This document shows, one piece after another, positions 6,998 to 12,839 of a DNA stretch of 15,597 nucleotides. This DNA is from Halobacteriales archaeon QS_9_68_42 (GTDB lineage: Archaea > Halobacteriota > Halobacteria > Halobacteriales > Haloarculaceae), in NCBI GenBank assembly GCA_003022905.1, contig PXSE01000040.1, positions 1 to 15,597 on the forward strand, read 5' to 3'. The first letter of the stretch is position 1, and every line of letters starts with the position of its first letter. The position numbers and the translations under genes were made by a program. The notes below the pieces were generated by a model. The model did not search any database and had not been told where the DNA came from. It worked only from the letters and a program-made list of their open reading frames with translations.

Positions 6998-7040
6998 CGG
7001 CCAGCCACATAAACGGTCGGCGACGATTCGCCGTGGTGTT

Positions 7041-7129
7041 CGGATAAATTGCCGGAGCGGCATCGACATTTCACGCTGTTTGCGGCGGCCGCAACTACAC
7101 TCCCATCCGAACAGTGTCAGATTTATCCG
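7041..7129. promoter_or_regulatory. Inverted TATA-like pair in the TFB-like/MOSC divergent promoter region
   Basis: CGGATAAAT (7041-7049) and ATTTATCCG (7121-7129) form a perfect 9-bp inverted repeat. The right copy is centred about 24 bases before the MOSC ATG at 7149, the distance expected for a leaderless haloarchaeal promoter. The left copy points the other way but lies about 60 bases before the TFB-like GTG, where a closer TATA (7007-7014) is available. It may be a second promoter or one half of a regulator site. Confidence 0.45.
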
Positions 7130-7148
7130 TCGAGCACCGAACGGTGGT

Positions 7149-7658
7149 ATGCACGTCGAGGCCATCTTCGTCTCCGAGGCCGCCGGCGAACCGATGGAAT
7201 CCCGCGAGGCCGTCGAGGCCGTCCAAGGCGGCCTCCGGGGCGACCGCTACTGCACCGGCCGGGGCTACTACTCGCCGTTCGACGTCTGCGAGGTGACGTT
7301 CGTGGCCGCCGAGGCGCTTGAGGAAATCCGGGAGTCAACGGGCATCGACCTCACCGACGGCCGGCACCGCCGCAACGTCGTCCTCCGTGACGGGGACGTC
7401 CATGACTTGCTGGACTGTCGGTTCGAACTCGGCGAGACCACCTTCGAGGGAACGCGGCCGCGGCCGCCCTGCCGGCACGTCGAGGAGGTGGCCGGCGAGG
7501 CGGGCGTCGCCCGGGCGCTGGGCGACGGCCGCGGCGGGGTCTGTGCGCGGGTGGACGACCCCGGCGAACTGCGAGTCGGCGACGAGGTGGGCGACATCGA
7601 GGAGATAGGTAACTTCGAGGGACTGGTGGCGAACATCCGGGACCGCGTGGGTCGGTAG
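7149..7658 (+). CDS. MOSC domain protein
   Basis: 169 residues from ATG 7149, which sits at the right distance from ATTTATCC. A longer reading frame upstream crosses the TATA box and is rejected. MOSC hallmarks are GGLRGDRYCTG (27-37), DGRHRRNVVL (70-79), LGETTFEGTRPRPPCRHVE (94-112) with the conserved Cys108, and GRGGVCARV (127-135). The MOSC fold is the C-terminal domain of molybdenum cofactor sulfurases. Stand-alone members are predicted to bind or transfer sulfur or Moco, including YiiM/YuaD-type enzymes acting on N-hydroxylated substrates. The specific substrate cannot be read from the sequence. It is followed 39 bases later by a tRNA gene. Confidence 0.88.
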   Translation: MHVEAIFVSEAAGEPMESREAVEAVQGGLRGDRYCTGRGYYSPFDVCEVTFVAAEALEEIRESTGIDLTDGRHRRNVVLRDGDVHDLLDCRFELGETTFEGTRPRPPCRHVEEVAGEAGVARALGDGRGGVCARVDDPGELRVGDEVGDIEEIGNFEGLVANIRDRVGR

Positions 7659-7697
7659 CGACAGGTATTTTTGAGGCACGGCGGTACGGCCCGGTGC

Positions 7698-7790
7698 GCG
7701 CGGGTTGCCGAGCCAGGCCAAAGGCGCAGCGCTTAGGACGCTGTCCCGTAGCGAGCACGTCCGGGTCCGGTTCAAATCCGGTCCCGCGCA
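7698..7790 (+). tRNA. tRNA-Leu (anticodon UAG)
   Basis: A 7-bp acceptor stem GCGCGGG (7698-7704) / CCCGCGC (7783-7789), discriminator A, and no encoded CCA. The anticodon stem is CAGCG (7727-7731) / CGCTG (7739-7743) with loop CTTAGGA, giving UAG, which reads CUA and possibly other CUN codons. A long class II variable arm (7744-7765) marks it as Leu rather than a short-arm tRNA. The T loop TTCAAAT (7771-7777) is standard; the outermost T-stem pair (7766/7782) appears to be U-U. A TATA-like GGTATTTTTG lies about 25-30 bases upstream (7665-7674). No intron is seen. Confidence 0.95.
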
Positions 7791-7810
7791 TGAGCGAACG
7801 AAGTGAGCGA

Positions 7811-7940
7811 AGAGCAGGACCGATTTGGACCCTGGAAACCGAGCGAAGCGAGGTTCCGTCCGGGGCGAACCCGACCGGGCCGCGAGACCGCTCACGGCCG
7901 ATAGCACGGGTCCTGCTCTGGCGTGCGTTCGGCCGTGAGC
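7811..7940. repeat. Two interleaved perfect 11-bp inverted repeats after tRNA-Leu
   Basis: AGAGCAGGACC (7811-7821) is complementary to GGTCCTGCTCT (7909-7919). GCTCACGGCCG (7890-7900) is complementary to CGGCCGTGAGC (7930-7940). The second repeat starts inside the first and ends outside it, which is pseudoknot or switch topology. A smaller hairpin (GGAA-CC / GGTTCC around GAGCGAAGCGA, 7834-7857) lies in the first loop. No gene is seen between 7791 and 8017. Confidence 0.6.
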
Positions 7941-7968
7941 TTGTCGCTTAGTGAACAACAGAGAGTTC

Positions 7969-7988
7969 GGTTAAACAAACGTTTATCC
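7969..7988. promoter_or_regulatory. Near-perfect palindrome overlapping the BCCT promoter
   Basis: GGTTAAACAAACGTTTATCC has 7 of 8 pairs around the loop AAAC. Its right arm contains GTTTATCC, the likely TATA element 30-37 bases before the ATG at 8018. A repressor bound here would block TBP/TFB access. It is a candidate operator only. Confidence 0.4.
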
Positions 7989-8017
7989 GGAAAAATCGCC
8001 TAACGACGGTACTTCTC

Positions 8018-9616
8018 ATGAGTAGACAACCGTTTGGCGAGTCGGTACGGTCGTTTACCGACGAAATCGATCCGATACCGTTCGGCGTCGGCGCGCTGCT
8101 AGTCGTCGGATTCCTGGCGTACACCGCATACGACGTCGCGGCGGTCGAACGGGCAATCAGCCGGGCGTTCACCGTCTTCGGGGAGGGCTTGGCGTGGCTG
8201 TACCTCGGCGGAATGTTAGTGCTCGTCGGCATCAGCGCGTACCTGATGCTCGGTCCGTTCGCGTCCGTGAAACTGGGCGAAGGCGACCCGGAGTACGGCT
8301 ACGCGTCGTACGTGGCGATGTTCTTCTCGGCGGGGCTGTCGGCGGGCATCGTCTTCTTCGGGCCGGCGGAGGCGCTGGGGTACTACGACAGCGTGCCGCC
8401 GCTGTTCGCCGGCTCGGCGGAGGCCGGCACTCAGAGCGCCATCGTCCCGGCAGTGGCGTACACCATCTTCCACTACGGCATCAGCGCCTGGGGCGGCTAC
8501 CTGGCGGTCGGCCTGCCGGTCGCGTACTTCGCGTACAATCAGGGAGCGCCCTTCCGAGTCTCGACGGCCCTGTACCCGATTCTCGGCGAGGAGGGCCTGG
8601 ACGGACTGGTCGGGCGGGCGGTCGACACGCTGGCCGTCGTCGCAACCATCGGGGGCATCGCAACCGGACTCGGGTTCATCGCGACGCAGTTGCTCTCGGG
8701 CATCACCTTCGGGACCGGGCGGACGTTCTCCGACACGGAGACCCTGGTCGCAATTGCGGGCATCACCACGCTGTTCACGATTTCGCTGGTGGCCGGCGTC
8801 TCGAAGGGCATCAGGCGTGTCTCGCAGTTCAACATGGGGCTGATGGGCCTGCTGTTGGTCGTGGCGCTGGCGCTCGGGCCGACGGCCCTGCTTTTGAACA
8901 CCGGCGTCGCCGCAATGGGGACCTACGCGACGAACTTCTTCCAGATGAGCCTGTTCACGGGCGCCAGCGGCGGCACGGCCTGGACGACCGCTTGGACGGT
9001 CTTCTACTGGTCGTGGTGGATCGCCTGGGCGCCGTTCGTCGGTCTCTTCTTGGCCCGGGTCTCCCGCGGCCGGACCATCCGGACGGTCGTCGGCACGGCC
9101 TTCCTGACGATGACGGTCACCTCGGCGCTGTGGTTCACCGTCGTTGGAGGGAGTTCCGTGTGGCTCCAGCACACCGGGCAGGCCGACCTCCTGGCGGCGA
9201 CGGCGGAGTTCGGCAGCGGTGTAGCCGGGTTCGCGCTGTACGCCGCGTTCCCCGGCGGGGTCGTCTGGCAGGCGCTGTTCTTCGTTCTGGTGACGACGTT
9301 TTTCGTCACCTCGGCGGACTCCTCGACGCTCGCCATCGGCATGTTGACGACCGGCGGCAAGCGCGATCCATCGGCGCTGAACCGGGCCTTCTGGGGCGTC
9401 GCACAGGGGCTCATCGCCGCAGTGCTGGTCGTCGTCGGCGGGGCCGCAGCTCTGCGGTCATCGGTCATCGTCACCGGCGCGCCCTTCGCGGTCGTCTGTC
9501 TGGTCTCGATGGGGTCGTTCGTCCGGTGGCTCCGCCGGCGCGAGTCGGTCGGTGACGAACCCGCGGCGAGTCGGCCCGCGCCGGAGGCCGCGACCGCGAG
9601 TTCGCCCGACGACTGA
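8018..9616 (+). CDS. BCCT family transporter (betaine/carnitine/choline type)
   Basis: 532 residues, strongly hydrophobic, with about 12 membrane segments between about 20 and 505. The BCCT signature is unmistakable: the aromatic motif FYWSWWIAWAPFVGLFLARV (329-348) followed by SRGRTIR (349-355), the conserved second motif TSADSSTLAIGMLTTGG (431-447), and the glycine-rich helix MFFSAGLSAGIVFFGPAEAL (101-120). These symporters import trimethylammonium solutes such as glycine betaine, usually with Na+. The tryptophan-rich motif forms the aromatic cage for the substrate. In a haloarchaeon it most likely takes up a compatible solute. The C-terminal tail (about 508-532) is short and acidic or Ala/Pro-rich. 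The TGA stop overlaps by one base the inverted-repeat end of element E2. Confidence 0.95.
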   Translation: MSRQPFGESVRSFTDEIDPIPFGVGALLVVGFLAYTAYDVAAVERAISRAFTVFGEGLAWLYLGGMLVLVGISAYLMLGPFASVKLGEGDPEYGYASYVAMFFSAGLSAGIVFFGPAEALGYYDSVPPLFAGSAEAGTQSAIVPAVAYTIFHYGISAWGGYLAVGLPVAYFAYNQGAPFRVSTALYPILGEEGLDGLVGRAVDTLAVVATIGGIATGLGFIATQLLSGITFGTGRTFSDTETLVAIAGITTLFTISLVAGVSKGIRRVSQFNMGLMGLLLVVALALGPTALLLNTGVAAMGTYATNFFQMSLFTGASGGTAWTTAWTVFYWSWWIAWAPFVGLFLARVSRGRTIRTVVGTAFLTMTVTSALWFTVVGGSSVWLQHTGQADLLAATAEFGSGVAGFALYAAFPGGVVWQALFFVLVTTFFVTSADSSTLAIGMLTTGGKRDPSALNRAFWGVAQGLIAAVLVVVGGAAALRSSVIVTGAPFAVVCLVSMGSFVRWLRRRESVGDEPAASRPAPEAATASSPDD

Positions 9617-9725
9617 TACTGCCGGCTGTAACTGCGTGAAGCAGTCCCGTTCGGAAAATCGGGTTCTGGACGGTATCCGGCCGGATATCGCCGAGGAAAC
9701 TCGAAAGAATTACAGCCGGCAGTAT
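9616..9725 (+). mobile_element. Element E2: 110-bp MITE-like repeat
   Basis: Perfect 16-bp terminal inverted repeats: ATACTGCCGGCTGTAA (9616-9631) and its complement (9710-9725). It is 110 bp long, the same as E3, and 99 of 110 positions are identical to E3 in the same orientation by hand alignment. Internal symmetry is stronger here than in E3: ACTGC-GTGAA-GCAGT (9631-9645) and the palindrome TATCCGGCCGGATA (9674-9687) are intact. It has no coding frame of its own. It begins on the last base of the BCCT stop codon. No clear target-site duplication flanks it. Confidence 0.8.
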
Positions 9726-9835
9726 GAGCGGCGCTTGCGACGCTGTCCGTTCCCTCCCGGTCGATGCTACTCGCGCCCTGTGGTGACAGTCCTGGGTTGC
9801 TCGCCGCCACGAACGGTGGCCCCCGGGCGGCCGGG

Positions 9836-12067
9836 CTACGGCCGGTCGACGCCGGTTATCTCGAAGCGAGCGCCGCCCGCCTCGCTCTCGGTGGCGCGAA
9901 TCTCCCAGCCGTGGCCCGTGGCGATCTCCTCGACGATGGCGAGACCGAACCCGGTGCCCTCCTCGGAGGTGCTGAAGCCGCTCTCGAAGACCGTCTCGCG
10001 GTCTGCTTCGGGGATGCCGGAGCCGTCGTCGGCGACGTAGAAGCCGTCCTCGAGGTCGCCGACGGTAATCGTCACTTCCGGTTCACCGTCCTCTGAATCC
10101 GTCGAGCCGTGCTCGACGGCGTCGTCGGCCTCTGGCCGACTGCTCGTGGAGCTATGCTCCACGGTGTCCTCGGGAGCGTCAGCGACCGAGGGCTCGGAAG
10201 CGTTCTCGCTTCCGGCGTTCTCCCGAGCCTGCGAGGGAGGGCTTGTCGAGCCGTGCTCGACAGCGTCGTCGGCCTCCGGCCGACTGCCCGTGAAACCGTG
10301 TTTCACAGCGTCCTCCCGAGCGTGCGAGGGAGGGCTCGTCGAGCCGTGCTTGACGGCGTTCCGGAACAGGTTCTCCAGTAGCTGTTTCAGCCGGTCGGGG
10401 TCGGCCCTGATTTCCCCGGTGGACTCCACCCGGAGGGTCGCGCCGGCCGTCCGGACGGTCCGCCAGCAGTCCTCACAGAGCTCGCCGAATCGGACGTCCT
10501 CGAGGTCGGTCACCGCCTCGCCCTCCTGTGCCAGTGTCAGGAGGTCCTCGATGAGGGTTTCCATCCGGTTGAGGGCGCCGTCGACGGCGGCCAGGTCCTC
10601 GTCGTCGTGCTTCTCGCGGGCCAACTCGAGGTGGCCCTTCGCAACCGTCAGCGGGTTCCGGAGGTCGTGGCTGACAACGCTGGCGAACCCCTCGAGGCGG
10701 TCGTTAGTGTGCTGGAGGTCGGTCTGCTGCCGGTGGCGCTCGAGCTCGTAGCTCACCCACCGGCTGACCACCCTGACGAGCATCCGGCCGGCCTCCGAGA
10801 ACGGCCGCTCGCGGGGCTCCTCGGAGGCGAAACAGAGCGTCCCGTACAGTTCGTCGTCGACGACTACCTTCCCGCCGATGTAGGCGCCGAGCCCGAACCG
10901 CTCCTGTGCGGGGTCGCCGCCCCAGCCGGCGGCGACGGTGTCCGGGATGGCCTGAAAGCCGTCGGGTTCGATGGTCTCCCGGCAGTAGGCCTCCGACAGC
11001 GGGCAGGACTCGCCGGGTTGTATCATGGGGTGGTCGCCTCTCGTGTAGACCATAACCTGACGGCCGTCGCCGTCGTCGTCCGTCCGGATACGGGTAAGGA
11101 AGCCGTAGGGGAGGTCGAGCCGCTCGCAGCCGAGCGCCAGCGTGCGGTCGATCTTGTCCTCGAGCGTCAGGTCGGTGTTCGTCGTCACCTCGTAGAGGTT
11201 CCGGAGGAACTCGATGTCAGCCTCCCGCTCCTGCTGCCGCCGCTTTCGCTCGCTGATGTCCCGCATGACGGCGGTGAACCGGTGTTCGTCGCCGACGACG
11301 GTCTCCCCGAAGGAGATGCCGAGCGACATCTCGTGGCCGTCCCTGTGGCGGCCGGGGAGCTCTATCCACTCCCACTCGAGGCTCTTGTCGCCGGTCTCGA
11401 GGTAGTGGTCGACGGTGGCCCCGTGGGCCTCGTGGAATCGCTCGGGGACGAGTTCGAGGAGCGACTCGCCGACCAGCTCCTCCGGCTCGTAGCCGAACAG
11501 GTCCTCGACGGCCTCGTTGACGTACTGGACGGTCCTGTCGTCGTCCATCGTCAACACGACCTGCTCGGTGCTGCCGGTCAGCGCCTCGAATCGGGCCTCG
11601 TAGGCTTCCAGCTCCCGGCGGCGTTCCCGACGGGCGGTGACGTCCCGGAAGTACGCCGAGACGCCGCCGTCGTCCGGGTAGGCCCGTAGTTCGTACCACG
11701 CGTCCCTGTCGGCGAGGTAGCCGTCCGCCGTGCCCGGGTCGTCGTTGCCAATCGCCGTCCGGAGCGCCTCCTCGAAGGGAGTTCCGACGAGGGCCGGGGC
11801 CGCCTCCCGGAGCGAACTGCCGTATAGTTTCTCTTCGGGCGCGCCGAGGAACCGGGCGCCGGCCGCGTTGACGCCGACACACCGCCACTCGGCGTCGAGG
11901 GCGACGTAGGCCTCCTCGGCGGAGTCGGAGCCGTCGTCGCCCGGGTCGGTCTCGTTGCTCATTCCCATCGCGTCGCACTCCCTCCGGTTCCCGCCCCGTC
12001 GGCCGTAGCCCGATCCCGTCGAGCCGGCGCCGTCGCTGGGCCGCCCAACGTCGACCCGACCGTCCAT
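9836..12067 (-). CDS. PAS-PAS-GAF sensor histidine kinase with an N-box repeat insertion
   Basis: 743 residues from ATG 12067. A start at residue 34 or 36 (MGMSNETDPG) is equally plausible, because homology to PAS begins only near residue 51. In order: PAS (about 51-145), PAS (about 156-278, with NEAVEDLFGYEPEELVGESL), GAF (about 285-440), HisKA (about 455-515, FASVVSHDLRNPLTV with His467 as phosphate acceptor), and HATPase. The ATPase has the N box NLFRNAVKHG (566-575), G1 DDGSGIP (680-686), and G2 GTGFGLAIV (704-712). There is no transmembrane segment, so it is a cytoplasmic sensor; the ligand is unknown. No response regulator is adjacent. The N box is separated from the next ATPase strand (EVTITVG, 664-670) by an insertion of about 85 residues made of repeated N-box-like motifs; catalytic motifs outside it are intact. 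Confidence 0.93.
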   Translation of the reverse strand: MDGRVDVGRPSDGAGSTGSGYGRRGGNRRECDAMGMSNETDPGDDGSDSAEEAYVALDAEWRCVGVNAAGARFLGAPEEKLYGSSLREAAPALVGTPFEEALRTAIGNDDPGTADGYLADRDAWYELRAYPDDGGVSAYFRDVTARRERRRELEAYEARFEALTGSTEQVVLTMDDDRTVQYVNEAVEDLFGYEPEELVGESLLELVPERFHEAHGATVDHYLETGDKSLEWEWIELPGRHRDGHEMSLGISFGETVVGDEHRFTAVMRDISERKRRQQEREADIEFLRNLYEVTTNTDLTLEDKIDRTLALGCERLDLPYGFLTRIRTDDDGDGRQVMVYTRGDHPMIQPGESCPLSEAYCRETIEPDGFQAIPDTVAAGWGGDPAQERFGLGAYIGGKVVVDDELYGTLCFASEEPRERPFSEAGRMLVRVVSRWVSYELERHRQQTDLQHTNDRLEGFASVVSHDLRNPLTVAKGHLELAREKHDDEDLAAVDGALNRMETLIEDLLTLAQEGEAVTDLEDVRFGELCEDCWRTVRTAGATLRVESTGEIRADPDRLKQLLENLFRNAVKHGSTSPPSHAREDAVKHGFTGSRPEADDAVEHGSTSPPSQARENAGSENASEPSVADAPEDTVEHSSTSSRPEADDAVEHGSTDSEDGEPEVTITVGDLEDGFYVADDGSGIPEADRETVFESGFSTSEEGTGFGLAIVEEIATGHGWEIRATESEAGGARFEITGVDRP
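10088..10357 (-). repeat. Array of hairpins encoding repeated N-box motifs inside the kinase
   Basis: Eleven hairpins lie in 254 bases. On the + strand they are GTCGAGC-CGT-GCTCGAC (10101 and again 10245), GTCGGCC-TCT/TCC-GGCCGAC (10124, 10268), GTGGAGC-TAT-GCTCCAC (10146), CCTCGG/CCGAGG (10168-10191), CGGAAGCG/CGCTTCCG (10195-10214), CTCCC/GGGAG (10220-10239), GTGAAAC-CGT-GTTTCAC (10290), CCTCCC/GGGAGG (10312-10333), and GTCGAGC-CGT-GCTTGAC (10338-10354) at the native N box. Read as protein, the array gives AVKHG(ST), AVKHG(FT), AVEHG(ST), TVEHS(ST) and AVEHG(ST), separated by Ser/Pro/Arg/Glu spacers. The frame is preserved throughout. Stem changes are compensated on the other arm. Confidence 0.9.
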
Positions 12068-12221
12068 GGATACATTTGGACGAACTAAGAGGCTCGAGGG
12101 TAATAGGTGTACCCGCGTGCTGTCACCGACCCGCGGGGTGGCGAGTCCGCGAGGCCGGGGTGAACGCCCGGTATCTGTCCCGAACCGTGCGTGTTATGCC
12201 TCCAAGTCACCGAGTTCTGAC

Positions 12222-12398
12222 GTGAGCGAACCGACGCCGACGTCACCGGCAGAGGGCACGCCGTTGACGAGTAGCGGGTACCGTATCACGCTCGACGAGG
12301 GGCGCGACGCCTTCTACGCGCTCTGCATCGAGGACCCCGATCACGAAGGGATGTGGCTCATGTCCGACACCGTGCGAGACCTGCAGGACGCGCGGTGA
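12222..12398 (+). CDS. Small conserved-looking haloarchaeal protein (58 aa)
   Basis: A GTG at 12222 starts MSEPTPTSPAEG, a typical acidic haloarchaeal N terminus, about 28 bases after a TATA-like GTGTTATGCC (12190s). The open frame extends upstream to 12066, but that part (RTKRLEGNRCTRVLSPTRG) is basic and unlike a haloarchaeal protein. The compact core GYRITLDEGRDAFYALCIED and GMWLMSDTVRDL (residues about 19-55) looks like a small beta-rich domain. I do not recognise a characterised family and propose no function. It diverges from the kinase gene across about 155 bases with no other gene. Confidence 0.6.
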   Translation: MSEPTPTSPAEGTPLTSSGYRITLDEGRDAFYALCIEDPDHEGMWLMSDTVRDLQDAR

Positions 12399-12545
12399 CC
12401 GGGGAAGTCAGGTCGGAATTCGGACGAGTGAAAAAACGTACCTGTGGGCCAGAGCGACCCGTACACGTATAGCCACAGGCGAGCGGCTCACTCGAGTGTG
12501 GCAGGTCGTAGTCAGGCGGGTCGAGCGTCGTCGGGACGCTCCGGA

Positions 12546-12699
12546 ATGGTCAGAGCCGTCGAGAGAGCGGGCTTCTGGGGCGCCGTCCTGCTGCCGTCCG
12601 TCGCGGTTGCACTCCTGCTCGTCGAGCCGGCCGGGTGGCGTCTTCGGCGCCAACTTCGTCGCCGTCTTCGCCGGCTACTGCCGCGGCCCGGACCGCTGA
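12546..12699 (+). pseudogene. Small two-helix membrane protein, apparently frameshifted
   Basis: From ATG 12546 one frame gives MVRAVERAGFWGAVLLPSVA and then VALLLVEPAGW, a good membrane helix, after which it turns into an Arg-rich string. The +1 frame from about 12640 continues naturally as VFGANFVAVFAGYCRGPDR and stops at 12699. Joined, the two parts make a 53-residue protein with two hydrophobic segments, which fits far better than either frame alone. A one-base indel near GGGTGGCGTC (about 12634-12643) would explain it: real decay, a sequencing error, or frameshifting. Function unknown. The 12399-12545 stretch upstream holds no gene I can support. Confidence 0.45.
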
Positions 12700-12729
12700 G
12701 GTCCCCGACAGCCGCCTCGGACCCGGCTC

Positions 12730-12839
12730 ATACTGCCGGCTGTAACTACGTGAAGCAGTCCTGTTCGAAAAATCGGGGTCCGGACGGTATCTGGCCGTAT
12801 ATCGCCGAGGAATCGTGCAAGAATTACAGCCGGCAGTAT
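12730..12839 (+). mobile_element. Element E3: 110-bp MITE-like repeat
   Basis: Same length, ends and orientation as E2, with perfect 16-bp inverted repeats ATACTGCCGGCTGTAA (12730-12745) and its complement (12824-12839). There are eleven substitutions relative to E2, four of them clustered at 12812-12818; there are no indels. The internal palindromes seen in E2 are partly broken here. Its last base is the final base of the TGA stop of the oxidoreductase gene on the minus strand. No target-site duplication is obvious. Confidence 0.8.

Noticed and set aside
7698..7790. tRNA-Leu as an integration (att) site of an element ending in this window
   Set aside because: No second copy of the tRNA 3' end and no integrase gene is visible in the window, so integration cannot be supported here.
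10101..10354. Possible CRISPR array in the repeat-rich part of the kinase gene
   Set aside because: Units are about 22-23 bases apart, stems differ between units, and the whole array is one preserved coding frame in the ATPase domain; no cas genes are present.
10607..11689. 360-codon + strand open frame opposite the histidine kinase
   Set aside because: Antisense to PAS, GAF and HisKA motifs of the kinase; no independent start signal or domain.
12066..12221. Upstream extension of the 58-residue protein to an ATG at 12066
   Set aside because: The added residues are basic and Arg/Cys-containing, unlike haloarchaeal N termini, and a TATA-like site fits the GTG at 12222.
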